Assembly: GCA_943372195.1 (NCBI GenBank)
Contig: CALRXS010000011.1
Location: forward strand, 44,062 to 108,061
Direction of reading: 5' to 3'
From: JAEYZM01 sp943372195
Lineage (GTDB): Bacteria; Bacteroidota; Bacteroidia; Sphingobacteriales; Sphingobacteriaceae
DNA length: 64,000 nt
In this document: positions 26,264 to 35,705 of the stretch, one piece after another
Numbering within the stretch: the stretch's first letter is position 1
How the letters are laid out: the number at the start of each line of letters is the position of its first letter
Notes under the pieces: generated by a model
Seen by the model: only the letters and a program-made list of their open reading frames with translations
What the model was told of the DNA's origin: nothing
Database searches by the model: none
Position numbers and translations under genes: made by a program

Positions 26264-27796
26264 TTATTGTATTGACAATACTACTGAGTTCAAACGACGG
26301 TTAGTACCATCTGGGCCTGAAGCAATAATATCATCGAATATTACTTTATCTTTCGGATTTAATCCGTTCATAGCACCTAACATTTCAGGAGTAATCGCTG
26401 CAGAGTTTGATTTAATAATCAAAGGATCTTGACGAGCTCTTAAGATGAAACAAGTGAATGATTTAACGTTAAATTTCAAATCGAAATCGAAATTCTCTAA
26501 TACTGCAAAAACGCCTCTTTGAGCTTTTAATTGTGACGCACTTACGTTACCGCTTTGTACACCTGCAACTTTAGCAACCGGATCTGGTACACGCTTAACA
26601 CGATATTCCATACCACCAAGAGTCTTCATTTGTCCTTTAGCAACTTCACCACTTACAGTAACCATTGCTTTACCAGCTTTAGTTACTCTAACAATGTACT
26701 TACCATTTGAACCAGAGATTGTAGCACCTCCGTCTCCAGAAATACTTGCTTTGATTTTTTCTTTTGGTACACCAGGAGCAGAAATTGAAACTGGGTTATC
26801 TACACCAATATAAAATACGTTCATCTTATCAGCAGAAACAACCGCAGTAGGTTTAGCCGCTTGATATTCAGCTTCGAATTTATATGGTTTGATTTGACCA
26901 TCTGGACCTTTAACATTGATAACACCACCCCACTTAATGAAACCTTCTTGAGTTGGAGTTGTAACGAATTTACCTTTACCATTTTCTACAGGCAAGCTTC
27001 TTCCACCAACAACAATCTGTGGGTTTTGAGTAGAGCTTGAAGCAGAAATAAATACTTGTGCTTCGTATTGTTGTCCGACTAATACATAACTAGTAGGAGC
27101 GACAACTGTTGCCTCTAATTGGTCAAATTTAAAGTCAGAAGCATTGATTTTACTTAATAAGTATTTCGTTACTTCAGCTTCAGCATTTTTATTGTCGTTT
27201 TGAATTTTAGAAAGGATGGTAACAATTGCAGTTACTGGTACACCTTCGAAATTCTTTACTTCCCAAGATTTCTTAATACCTTCTTTGTCTGGTCCGGGAT
27301 CAACTGCATTTAAACTAAAGTCAAAACTGTTTCTCTCAGAAGGATCTACTAATTCAAGATATTTTTTTCTTGTTTCAATAATTTTATTTCTTAAATCAAC
27401 ACCTTTCTTTTGGGTAACCATTAATTGAACACCGATCTCCATATCACTTCTTTTCGCGATATCATCAGTTTCTTCATCAATACCACCTGCTATTTCAACT
27501 AATTCTTTTTTGATTTCGTTTATGTATTTATCTAAATCAGATGAATACTTTTGAGCAAGTAATGCTTTATCGTAGAATGGTTTTGTTTTTGTAGGGTCGT
27601 TTTTCATAGATGACTCGAATGCATCGTAGGTCATCTTATTTGCCGCTGCAAAATTCGACGCTGTATTTTCTAAACCGTCGTTTACTAATTTGAAGGCATT
27701 CATAAATTCTTCAGAGACGTTTAATGCCAACATTGCTGTTAACACTAAGTACATCATACCGATCATCTTCTGCCTTGGGGTCTCTTTACCTGCCAT
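26264..27796 (-). CDS. gldM: T9SS motor component GldM/PorM
   Basis: GldM forms, with GldL, the proton-powered rotary motor of type IX secretion; its long periplasmic part reaches the GldKN ring. The 510-residue protein begins MAGKETPRQKMIGMMYLVLT, the diagnostic start with a single membrane helix (~13-30). The periplasmic region (~35-510) has an alpha-helical first domain (~35-215) and three beta domains, with the conserved VLVGQQYEAQVF and GGMEYRVKRVPDPVA segments. Length is normal. Spaced 42 bp from gldL and 25 bp from gldN. Confidence 0.97.
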   Translation of the reverse strand: MAGKETPRQKMIGMMYLVLTAMLALNVSEEFMNAFKLVNDGLENTASNFAAANKMTYDAFESSMKNDPTKTKPFYDKALLAQKYSSDLDKYINEIKKELVEIAGGIDEETDDIAKRSDMEIGVQLMVTQKKGVDLRNKIIETRKKYLELVDPSERNSFDFSLNAVDPGPDKEGIKKSWEVKNFEGVPVTAIVTILSKIQNDNKNAEAEVTKYLLSKINASDFKFDQLEATVVAPTSYVLVGQQYEAQVFISASSSTQNPQIVVGGRSLPVENGKGKFVTTPTQEGFIKWGGVINVKGPDGQIKPYKFEAEYQAAKPTAVVSADKMNVFYIGVDNPVSISAPGVPKEKIKASISGDGGATISGSNGKYIVRVTKAGKAMVTVSGEVAKGQMKTLGGMEYRVKRVPDPVAKVAGVQSGNVSASQLKAQRGVFAVLENFDFDLKFNVKSFTCFILRARQDPLIIKSNSAAITPEMLGAMNGLNPKDKVIFDDIIASGPDGTNRRLNSVVLSIQ

Positions 27797-27838
27797 CTTC
27801 TCTTTTAATAATTGTTTATGTAGATATTAAACCTTCAA

Positions 27839-28618
27839 TTAGTTAGCTTTTACTGTCATTGCTGATAACATGTTACCGTAAACAGCATTTAATGATGATA
27901 AGTTCTTAGTTAATTTACCTACTTCATCTTTAAATGATTTTGCATCAGCTAATGAATCGCTGAAGTTTTGCATAGTTTCTGATACATTACCATAGAACTT
28001 ATTCAAAGTTTTTAAATGATTGTTAGAATCTTGTAATTCTAACTCATACATAGCATTTAAAGATGATAAGTTCTTAGCTAATAACTGAACTTGCTCATGA
28101 TATACTTTTGAATCTGTAGATGAAGAAGCGATTTCAGTTAAAGAAGCAGATGCTTGTAAATATGATGCACTTAATTCATCAACTGATTTAGTAGCTGATT
28201 TTAATTTATTTGCAAATTCACTTGTTGATGTAGATGCGTCTGTAACATTAGAAATTGTAGCAACTTTATCACCAAATGTTCTTAAACCATTACCTAAGCT
28301 TTCGATTAATTCTGGACCAATCTTAGCTTCTTCTAACATTTGATCTAATTGTTGAGATACAGAACCATTGTTAGCTGATTTATTTGCTTTACTGTGTGCT
28401 TCCATTCCAGCTAATTCTGGATATACTAATGTCCAATCATATTCTTCATGTGGTTTTTCAAATGCCGATAAGAAGAAAATCAACGCCTCGGTAGTAAGAC
28501 CTACAATTAATAATTCGTTAGCACCAGGTAAGTGTAAAATTTTAAAAAGTGCTCCGATAATTACGATTGCAGCGCCAATACCATAGACTTTGGCCATAAG
28601 TTTTTTGTAGTTGCCCAT
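27839..28618 (-). CDS. gldL: T9SS motor component GldL/PorL
   Basis: GldL is the stator-like membrane partner of GldM. The 259-residue protein has two membrane helices at the N-terminus (~12-28 and 33-50; YGIGAAIVIIGALFKILHLPGANELLIVGL shown here in two adjoining parts) that include the conserved functional glutamate of the second helix (TTEALIFFLSAFE, near 43-53). The FEKPHEEYDW motif follows, then a cytoplasmic helical region (~60-259) of coiled-coil type. Placed between gldK (62 bp) and gldM (42 bp). Confidence 0.96.
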   Translation of the reverse strand: MGNYKKLMAKVYGIGAAIVIIGALFKILHLPGANELLIVGLTTEALIFFLSAFEKPHEEYDWTLVYPELAGMEAHSKANKSANNGSVSQQLDQMLEEAKIGPELIESLGNGLRTFGDKVATISNVTDASTSTSEFANKLKSATKSVDELSASYLQASASLTEIASSSTDSKVYHEQVQLLAKNLSSLNAMYELELQDSNNHLKTLNKFYGNVSETMQNFSDSLADAKSFKDEVGKLTKNLSSLNAVYGNMLSAMTVKAN

Positions 28619-28680
28619 TGTTAGTTTTTTGTTTGTAAATTAAAAATAAAATTTATTCTGTTTTTTGTTTTGTTTTTTGA

Positions 28681-29943
28681 CTATTCGTCTGCGATTGATC
28701 TACCCATGTATGACATTACACAACGGAAACCAATATATGATTTAGCAGTATCTTGAAACTCGTATGAACGAGTACCATTTTGCATATAGTAACCAATATC
28801 TTTCCAAGATCCACCACGAATTACTTTACGCTTTAATACTTCAGGATCTTCTGGTTTTGCTTCATATGAGTAATTCGGATTCATGTCATGAATAAATACT
28901 ACTGCAGACTCATCGTATGCTGTACTTGTCCACTCGGCAGCATTACCCGACATATTATATAAACCAAAATCATTAGGGAAATATGAAGTTACTTTTACAG
29001 TATGCATACCACCATCGTCGCCGTAGTTACCACGACCTGGTTTGAAGTTAGCCAATAAACAACCTTTGCTATTTCTAGCATACGGTCCGCCCCATGGATA
29101 ATCAGCATTGATTCTACCACCTCTTGAAGCATATTCCCACTCAGATTCTGTAGGTAATCTATATTGATTCATTACAGCTTCACCATTTGCACGTTTGAAA
29201 TCATCTAACATTCTAGATCTCCATACAGTAAATGCTCTAGCTTGTTTCCAAGTTACACCAACAACTGGGTATTCATCATATGCCGGATGCCAGAAATATT
29301 TTTCAACCATCGGATCATTTAATGAATATGCGAAATCTGAAATGAAACATAATGTATCAGGATATACAGCGATGTCTTCTTTCACAATGAATGAAGTACG
29401 AGGCTTATCTCTATTAGATTTATTCGCAGCAGATACTAAATCGAACCACTCTGAATGGTAAATCAATTTTCTAACATCTACTTCTTTTCTACCGAAAATT
29501 CGATCTTCTTCTGGGAAATAAAACTCAGAGAATGCCTCAATAACAGCAGGATCTTCGTAATCTAATTTAGTCTTCCAGTTTAAGTACTCTTTACCTTCTG
29601 CATCTTGTAAAATGTGCTCACCACCTAATGTCTTCTTTACAATAGAGTCTCTTACATACTCAGTAAACTGACGATACTCATTATTAGTAATCTCAGTTTC
29701 ATCCATGTAAAATGCACTCACACTAATCTGACGATTATGTGCAACTTGTGAATAGGCAATGTCTTGATCAGACTGACCTAAATGGTAAGTCCCAGATGGT
29801 ATGTAAACCATGCCATATGGTATAAATGGCTTGAATACAGGTCGGACTTGTGAACCAATCAGTTCACCATTTCCCGAGTTTAAACCACAACTGCTAACTA
29901 CAGCAGTTAGTCCTGCTAAACAGAACAAGGCGATTTTTTTCAT
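28681..29943 (-). CDS. gldK: T9SS ring lipoprotein GldK/PorK
   Basis: GldK is the outer-membrane lipoprotein of the T9SS ring. The 420-residue protein has a lipobox VSSC (Cys19) and a formylglycine-generating-enzyme-like (FGE/SUMF) domain covering most of the rest: MVYIPSGTYHLGQSDQD near 44-60, MDETEITNNEYRQF, RLPTESEWEYASRGG (~263-277), and NMSGNAAEWTSTAYD. In GldK this fold is structural rather than catalytic. A promoter-like -7 element lies about 56 bp upstream. It starts a tight gldK-L-M-N run. Confidence 0.97.
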   Translation of the reverse strand: MKKIALFCLAGLTAVVSSCGLNSGNGELIGSQVRPVFKPFIPYGMVYIPSGTYHLGQSDQDIAYSQVAHNRQISVSAFYMDETEITNNEYRQFTEYVRDSIVKKTLGGEHILQDAEGKEYLNWKTKLDYEDPAVIEAFSEFYFPEEDRIFGRKEVDVRKLIYHSEWFDLVSAANKSNRDKPRTSFIVKEDIAVYPDTLCFISDFAYSLNDPMVEKYFWHPAYDEYPVVGVTWKQARAFTVWRSRMLDDFKRANGEAVMNQYRLPTESEWEYASRGGRINADYPWGGPYARNSKGCLLANFKPGRGNYGDDGGMHTVKVTSYFPNDFGLYNMSGNAAEWTSTAYDESAVVFIHDMNPNYSYEAKPEDPEVLKRKVIRGGSWKDIGYYMQNGTRSYEFQDTAKSYIGFRCVMSYMGRSIADE

Positions 29944-29998
29944 AGTAAGCGTTACTAAAATTTTGCTTTTATATAATTATTAAACTAAGCCGTATCTA

Positions 29999-30006
29999 CA
30001 AATTTA
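29999..30006 (-). promoter_or_regulatory. Putative gldKLMN promoter, -7 element
   Basis: On the minus strand the sequence is TAAATTTG, matching TAnnTTTG, 55 bases upstream of the gldK ATG inside the 200-bp gap after porP. A -33 TTTG is not evident. The gap otherwise shows no gene; its length and this motif suggest gldKLMN can be transcribed apart from porP. Confidence 0.45.
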
Positions 30007-30143
30007 GTATAAAATGCTAAATTTAAAAGAACGAATGTGAATAATTTTTTTCTTATTTGTACTCGTTTTTAAAAAAATAGTTCTAAATAGTGTTGATTTG
30101 ATTTAACGATACAATCAGGTTTTTGGTATAAATAGAGCCTTAA

Positions 30144-31085
30144 TTATAAGAATCTAGGTGTTTTTATAATAATATCTGGTCTGACTTTCTTCTTAAATAC
30201 CACGTCATAACCTAAAATAACCTCATGAGAACCTGTACTCGCATTGTTCAAATTTGATAATGTATAATCGTATGCATAGCTAAATTTGATCTGTGGAGTA
30301 ACATTAAATCCTACAATTCCAATAATAGCATCATTTAAACGATATGATAAACCACCCCAATATTTCTGATTAATAAACGCCATTGCATTCACATCAAAAG
30401 ATACAGAGGTAGCATATTTTATTATAACCGATGGTTTGATGTCAATCGTTGGATTTATATTCCAATTATAACCAGCTACTAAATTTGTATGAATTGTATT
30501 TCTGTAATCAGTGTTTCCACTTCCTACAAAATCTAAGTTTGGTCTGTTTAAATGTGTTGCTGATAATCCTACGTAGTATAACTCTGTATTATAAACAACT
30601 CCAATATTAATATCTGGCTTAATAACATTTACGCTTCCTAAGGGAATAGCATTATCACCTGTTTCATTCGGTGTTAATTTAGTGCCATCAACTGTTCTTT
30701 GTATCATCCCTATACTAATACCACCGGCTAAAATACCATTTGCCAATTGATACTTGTAAGCATAAGATGCCATGAAATTTAAGTTTGAATTAGCAACACC
30801 AATTTTATCATTGATAATGTGTAATCCAACTCCACTGCTGATTTTATTGATAGGCATATGTGCAGAAATGGTTGTTGTTTGCGGTCCGCCGTCAACACCA
30901 ACAAACTGTGTTCTAAATAAGCCCAAAGCACTTAAAGATTCTTTGTTTCCAGCTAATGCTGGATTAAATACAAACCCATTAAACATATAATGAGAGTACT
31001 GAGCATCTTGCTGTGCATAAGATTTATAACCTAATAAAATGAATAATAATATTAATAGGTAAATGTTACGAAAATTTTTCTTCAT
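30144..31085 (-). CDS. porP: PorP/SprF-family T9SS outer-membrane protein
   Basis: The ATG at 31083-31085 gives a clean signal peptide (MKKNFRNIYLLILLFILLG, ending SYAQQ); an in-frame ATG 21 bp upstream would add MLVILDL. The mature protein begins QDAQYSHYMFNGFVFNPALAGN, the signature of PorP/SprF proteins, followed by beta strands to a final KFSYAYDYTLSNL ... GSHEVILGYDVVF. PorP-type proteins bind the GldKN ring or help attach secreted adhesins. Its place directly upstream of gldK reproduces the porPKLMN order of Porphyromonas, so I use porP, although SprF-like paralogues are common. Confidence 0.9.
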   Translation of the reverse strand: MKKNFRNIYLLILLFILLGYKSYAQQDAQYSHYMFNGFVFNPALAGNKESLSALGLFRTQFVGVDGGPQTTTISAHMPINKISSGVGLHIINDKIGVANSNLNFMASYAYKYQLANGILAGGISIGMIQRTVDGTKLTPNETGDNAIPLGSVNVIKPDINIGVVYNTELYYVGLSATHLNRPNLDFVGSGNTDYRNTIHTNLVAGYNWNINPTIDIKPSVIIKYATSVSFDVNAMAFINQKYWGGLSYRLNDAIIGIVGFNVTPQIKFSYAYDYTLSNLNNASTGSHEVILGYDVVFKKKVRPDIIIKTPRFL

Positions 31086-31123
31086 TAAGTCCAATATAAC
31101 AAGCATTAAAAACCAAAGGATTC

Positions 31124-31154
31124 CAAAAATAGCATATTATTGTATAGATGCAAA
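31124..31154 (-). promoter_or_regulatory. Putative porP promoter (-33 and -7)
   Basis: On the minus strand TTTG (31151-31154) is followed after 19 bases by TATTTTTG (31124-31131). Both elements and their spacing fit the Bacteroidota primary sigma consensus (TTTG, ~19-20 bp, TAnnTTTG). The predicted start of transcription is about 30 bases before the porP ATG. This is the best promoter match in the window. Confidence 0.6.
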
Positions 31155-31219
31155 TTTTTAAACCCTTAATTAAATTTTTTGGCTTTTAATTTAGACTACA
31201 AAATAAGTACCAATATTTA

Positions 31220-31975
31220 TTATTTATTGGCTGTTTTAACGTATTCTTCTATTGCCATGGTCATTGAAGGTGCCTGAGGACTAGGCGCTTGCACGTCAAT
31301 GTTAAGTCCGGCGTCAATAACTGCCTTGGCAGTTGTCGGACCAAAGGTGGCAATTCTCGTATTATTTTGTTTGAAATCAGGGAAATTTTTGAAAAGTGAT
31401 TTAATACCTGATGGACTAAAAAAGGCAATCATATCGTAATTCACTTCAGCTAAATCAGATAAATCACTACAAACGGTTCTATAAATGACTGCTTCAGAAT
31501 ATTGATAACCATTTGATTTTAAAAAGGCTGGTATATCATCTGTAAATACGTCTGTACAAGGGTAAAAATATTTCTCTTCTTTATGCTTTTTTAATAATTC
31601 AATAAGATCTGCCGTTGTCTGTTTACCAATAAAAACCTTACGCTTTCTGTATTGTACATACTTCTGCATATACAAAGCAACCGCTTCAGTAATGCAATAA
31701 TACTTCATTTCAGCAGGCACCTCTACTCTTAATTCTTCACAAATTCTGAAATAATTATCAATTGAATTTCTACTCGTAAAAATTACCGCACTGAAATCTA
31801 AAGGATTAAGTTTCTCTTTGCGAAACTCTTTTGCAGGTATACCCTCTACATGTATAAACGGTCTGAAATCGATCTTTAAATTGTATTTCTTAGCTAAATC
31901 GTAAAAAGGCGACTTGTCTGAATCAGGTTTTGGTTGAGTCACTAAAATGCTTTTTACTTTCAATTTCTTATCCAT
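31220..31975 (-). CDS. hemD: Uroporphyrinogen-III synthase
   Basis: HemD closes and inverts ring D of hydroxymethylbilane to give uroporphyrinogen III for haem synthesis. The 251-residue sequence has the loose family pattern: KSILVTQPKPDSDKSPF at the start, LDFSAVIFTSRNSIDNYF (~58-75), a central KYYCITEAVALYMQKY, and in the C-terminal half YDMIAFFSPSGIKSLF (~178-193) followed by RIATFGPTTAKAV. Sequence conservation in HemD is low, so the call depends on the S/T-rich motifs and the gene order with DUF4271, which is typical for Bacteroidota. 32 bp from the upstream gene. Confidence 0.9.
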   Translation of the reverse strand: MDKKLKVKSILVTQPKPDSDKSPFYDLAKKYNLKIDFRPFIHVEGIPAKEFRKEKLNPLDFSAVIFTSRNSIDNYFRICEELRVEVPAEMKYYCITEAVALYMQKYVQYRKRKVFIGKQTTADLIELLKKHKEEKYFYPCTDVFTDDIPAFLKSNGYQYSEAVIYRTVCSDLSDLAEVNYDMIAFFSPSGIKSLFKNFPDFKQNNTRIATFGPTTAKAVIDAGLNIDVQAPSPQAPSMTMAIEEYVKTANK

Positions 31976-32007
31976 GCTTCCGTATTTATTATTACCCCCA
32001 ACAAAAA

Positions 32008-32949
32008 TTATGCTACAAATACTTTATATATTATTAATAAAGGCATTATTTCGAAAACGCAAAGATAGAGAAATAAATAAAATATAGGAAACTGGAAATT
32101 ATTCTTTAAAAAAGAGCCTGTTCTTAGGTATTTATAGACGGTATTAAACGTAAATGATATTAGAATTATAGATAATACATATATCTTGTATTCAGAATTA
32201 ACATAATTAAAGAATATTAAAAAAGGTATTGAAATCACTGAAAAAACTAAATTTGAAACCGAAATTATAGCCAAATAGCCTGAAATTAACCTCTGAACTG
32301 AAAATATATAACCGATTAATTTCATCAATAAATATTTCGCAGTATAAAAAATTGTCAATACTGTTAATATTAAATAATACAACTCCAAGCCTTTACTTGG
32401 CATTGAGTATCCGAAATGATCTATAATAAAATAAAAAATTGTAGCATATACCATACTAAACAATACAAAATAGAAAATTGAATTTCTACTTTTGAAAAAA
32501 TTATCGTCTCTAGTAAATTGATTTATTGATCTATCATTCCAATAAGCTTGAAATATTACAGGCAAACTTTTATTGAAAATATTTTTGATAAAAGTAAAAT
32601 ATATTACAATGACAAGTAAAATATAGAATATCCAGATTGACGGTTGTTTCCTGATTATTATTTTGTCAAAGTGTTTCGAATCAACTTTGATGACTCTTGG
32701 CTCTTTCCAATTGTATGAGTCTGATACATATTTTGACTTTATTGAATCTTCTATAATTGTACTTTTAACAATTCTAGAACTATCAATTAATGCATAACAA
32801 ATACTATCATTATCGAAGAAATAAAACTGTCTGGGCAAAGTATCAAGACCTACAAATTTGTTAGCTGAATCTATATTACTAGCAATAGCACCTAGCATAT
32901 TGAATAACAAATAAAGCAACAAAAAAGAAAATCGTATAGCTCTTAACAT
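32008..32949 (-). CDS. DUF4271 membrane protein
   Basis: The 313-residue protein starts with a hydrophobic signal (~1-25), then has a periplasmic-type region (~26-105) and six to seven membrane segments (~105-310). The conserved core of DUF4271 is in LLMKLIGYIFSVQRLISGYL and the following segments. It has no known activity. It sits 11 bp from the upstream outer-membrane assembly-like gene and 32 bp from hemD; DUF4271 beside hemD is a recurrent Bacteroidota arrangement. Confidence 0.8.
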   Translation of the reverse strand: MLRAIRFSFLLLYLLFNMLGAIASNIDSANKFVGLDTLPRQFYFFDNDSICYALIDSSRIVKSTIIEDSIKSKYVSDSYNWKEPRVIKVDSKHFDKIIIRKQPSIWIFYILLVIVIYFTFIKNIFNKSLPVIFQAYWNDRSINQFTRDDNFFKSRNSIFYFVLFSMVYATIFYFIIDHFGYSMPSKGLELYYLILTVLTIFYTAKYLLMKLIGYIFSVQRLISGYLAIISVSNLVFSVISIPFLIFFNYVNSEYKIYVLSIILISFTFNTVYKYLRTGSFLKNNFQFPIFYLFLYLCVFEIMPLLIIYKVFVA

Positions 32950-32960
32950 TCTGCAAAAAT

Positions 32961-34529
32961 TTAAAAATAATTAATGATTCCAAAATGAATTTTCCCGTTT
33001 TGAAAAGAAAATAGATTGTTATCAATTTTACCTAATGCATAACTTAATTGTAACATGCCAGCATTCGTTTGAACTTGCATGCCAGCACCTACACCTGACG
33101 CATTTACGCCAATATTAGTTAATTTATTTTCTAAATATGACCAATCATAAAACATTCTTAGAAATGAATTTTTATCTAAGTGATATCTATACTCTAAAGT
33201 TCCAATAATAAAGGCTGAACTAAATAGTGATTGTTCATCGAAACCTCTAATGTCATTAATGCCTCCAATTCTATATAATTCATTGAATAGTATAGCTTCC
33301 GTTTCAAGTAATGACGACTTTAAACCTATCATTAAAACATTTCTTTTATAGACATTTATAAATTTCTGAACTGAAAGTGATAACTGAATTTGATTGCTCT
33401 TCAAATCAATATTATTAAACAGACTATCTGCAAAAACTGCATTCCGCTCTATTGTTCTTTGTCCGAACATCACCTGAAACATTACCCTTTGTCCTGTCTT
33501 CGGATTTATTCTATAATCTAATTTTTCAAAATTGAAATTCAAACCATAATAGAATTTGTTTACATCTAAAACATCAGGTAGCTCAGTTGCATTTCTGAAC
33601 CTTTGCGTAGAAAGTAAATTGCTGTTTTCGATTTTGTAAATAAACTTTATGGAACTCTGAGCTTTAAATAGATATGAGATGCCAATTTCAGGACTATAAA
33701 TAGAGAAGCTAGAATCTTGTCTTCGGAAGTTGAAATCAAAGTCAATACCAAAAGGAAGATTGAAAATATATGGATAAGTAAAATTGATTTTTAAATCACG
33801 TGTCAAATTAGGTTGTGCTCTAAAATCAAAATTAAATCTTTCAGCTCTCTTTAAAGTATTAACTAAATACAACTGCGCTTGTCCGACTAAACTTGTTTTA
33901 TTATTCAAAGAATTCGGTTGAATACCTATCAAACCATCGAATCTATTAGCATTTATCTTTTCAGGATAAATAACTACTTCTGCTTTTTTATTTACAAAAT
34001 ATACTTGAGTTTGATATTTTGTTCTCAAAAAACCTAAAGAATTAATTTTATTATTTATTTCACTTATATAATTCTCTTTATAAATATCACCAGGTTTAAC
34101 TTCTGTATATGAAGTAATAAAATACGGATTGATAACATTATTTGAAATAACCCTAACGCTATCTACTAAGATTAAATCATTTAAAACTAGGTTTAATTTA
34201 GCATTAACATTATTATTACTAATTGAAATATTACTAAAGAAAATTTCAGCAAATGGGTAACCGTTGTTTTCTAAATATTTAAGAATAATTTCAAATTGCT
34301 TTTCAAAATCTTCTTTTATTATTTTTTTATTCTTAAGATTAGCAAATGATAATTTATTTCGATTAGCAATTTCTAAATAGTTGCTATCGTATTCAATATT
34401 TTGCCAGAAATAATTTTTAAAAGAAAGTATTGAATCATTGACTACAGAATATTTGCTGAGTGTATCTTGAGCTGACACAGCCTGAAACATAGTCAAAACC
34501 AAAAATATTGCAACTAATCTCTTCAACAT
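32961..34529 (-). CDS. BamA/TamA-family (Omp85) outer-membrane protein
   Basis: The 522-residue protein has a signal peptide (ends AVSAQD), one or two POTRA-like domains (~60-190; YLENNGYPFAEIFF and INSLGFLRTKYQTQVYF are typical helix-strand elements) and a C-terminal 16-strand-type barrel (~210-522). The L6 loop motif RGF appears in GGINDIRGFDEQSLF (~425-439). It is shorter than BamA (usually >750 residues with five POTRAs), so it is more likely a TamA-like or FhaC-like member; its substrate is unknown. It heads the DUF4271-hemD-porP-gldKLMN run. Confidence 0.8.
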   Translation of the reverse strand: MLKRLVAIFLVLTMFQAVSAQDTLSKYSVVNDSILSFKNYFWQNIEYDSNYLEIANRNKLSFANLKNKKIIKEDFEKQFEIILKYLENNGYPFAEIFFSNISISNNNVNAKLNLVLNDLILVDSVRVISNNVINPYFITSYTEVKPGDIYKENYISEINNKINSLGFLRTKYQTQVYFVNKKAEVVIYPEKINANRFDGLIGIQPNSLNNKTSLVGQAQLYLVNTLKRAERFNFDFRAQPNLTRDLKINFTYPYIFNLPFGIDFDFNFRRQDSSFSIYSPEIGISYLFKAQSSIKFIYKIENSNLLSTQRFRNATELPDVLDVNKFYYGLNFNFEKLDYRINPKTGQRVMFQVMFGQRTIERNAVFADSLFNNIDLKSNQIQLSLSVQKFINVYKRNVLMIGLKSSLLETEAILFNELYRIGGINDIRGFDEQSLFSSAFIIGTLEYRYHLDKNSFLRMFYDWSYLENKLTNIGVNASGVGAGMQVQTNAGMLQLSYALGKIDNNLFSFQNGKIHFGIINYF

Positions 34530-34565
34530 TGCCTTAAAATTACTTAATTTTTAGAACTTAGAGGC

Positions 34566-35705
34566 ATGGCAGGTATTTATATACATATTCCATTTTGCAA
34601 ACAAGCATGTCATTATTGCGATTTCCATTTTAGCACAACACTGAAACATAAAGACGCAATGATTGAAGCTTTATTGCGTGAATTAAAAATTAGAAAAGAT
34701 TACTTAGCTGATGAAAATATAGAGACCATTTATTTCGGAGGGGGAACACCTTCTTTACTTGAACCTAAAGAAATAGAAAAAATTATACATCAAATTCAAG
34801 ATGATTTTTATGTCATCAATCATCCGGAGATAACTTTAGAAGCAAACCCCGATGATCTGAATGCTGAATATATAAAGGGCATTCAACAGATCGGTATAAA
34901 TAGATTGAGTATAGGTATTCAATCATTTTTTAATAAAGATTTAGAATGGATGAACAGGGCTCATAATTCTAATCAAGCAATTGATAGTATTAAACGTTCA
35001 CAAGATATCGGCATAGATAATATAAGTATAGACTTAATTTATGGCACTCCTTCTTTAAGCAATAAAGAATGGAAAGAAAACATTCATAAAGCCTTTGAAT
35101 TAGATATTCGGCATATATCTTCTTATGCCTTAACTGTAGAACAAGGAACAGCTTTGGGCAATTGGGTGTCAAAAGGTAAAGTCAAAGCGCTTGATGATGA
35201 ACAAGCAGCTGAGCAATTTGAAATACTAATGGAAGAGATGGCAAACAATGATTTCTTACATTATGAAATATCAAACTTCTGTAAAGAAGGTTATCATTCA
35301 CGTCATAATTCGTCATACTGGGAAGGTAAAAAATATTTGGGCATCGGTCCATCAGCTCATTCATTTAATAAAACTACAAGGCAATGGAATGTTGCAAATA
35401 ATCATCAATATATTGACCAGCTATTTAAAGATGAATTACCAGCAACTACCGAAGTATTAAGCATTGAAGATAGAATAAATGAGTACCTTATGATCTCTTT
35501 GAGAACAAGTAAAGGAATATCTTTTGAATATTTTGAAAATGAATTTGGATCACAATATTTATCAGAACTTAAAAATAATTTAAACTCATTTCTAAATAAT
35601 AACCTATTAGAAATTGAAAATAATTATTGTAAGACCACAAAGAGTGGTAAATTAATGGCCGACAAAATTGCATCAGACTTATTTATTTTAAAAAATGATA
35701 ATTAA
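34566..35705 (+). CDS. hemW: Radical SAM haem chaperone HemW
   Basis: HemW binds haem and is thought to pass it to respiratory enzymes. The 379-residue protein carries the radical SAM cluster motif with Cys11, Cys15, Cys18 (FCKQACHYCDFHF), GGGTPS (~61-66), SIGIQSFFNKDLEWMNRAH and the C-terminal HemW domain (YWEGKKYLGIGPSAHSF). The fourth Cys (CxxxCxxCxC) typical of coproporphyrinogen dehydrogenase HemN is replaced by Phe, which favours HemW. Its last 11 bases overlap the cyclase gene. It is divergent from the BamA-like gene (36 bp). Confidence 0.93.
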   Translation: MAGIYIHIPFCKQACHYCDFHFSTTLKHKDAMIEALLRELKIRKDYLADENIETIYFGGGTPSLLEPKEIEKIIHQIQDDFYVINHPEITLEANPDDLNAEYIKGIQQIGINRLSIGIQSFFNKDLEWMNRAHNSNQAIDSIKRSQDIGIDNISIDLIYGTPSLSNKEWKENIHKAFELDIRHISSYALTVEQGTALGNWVSKGKVKALDDEQAAEQFEILMEEMANNDFLHYEISNFCKEGYHSRHNSSYWEGKKYLGIGPSAHSFNKTTRQWNVANNHQYIDQLFKDELPATTEVLSIEDRINEYLMISLRTSKGISFEYFENEFGSQYLSELKNNLNSFLNNNLLEIENNYCKTTKSGKLMADKIASDLFILKNDN

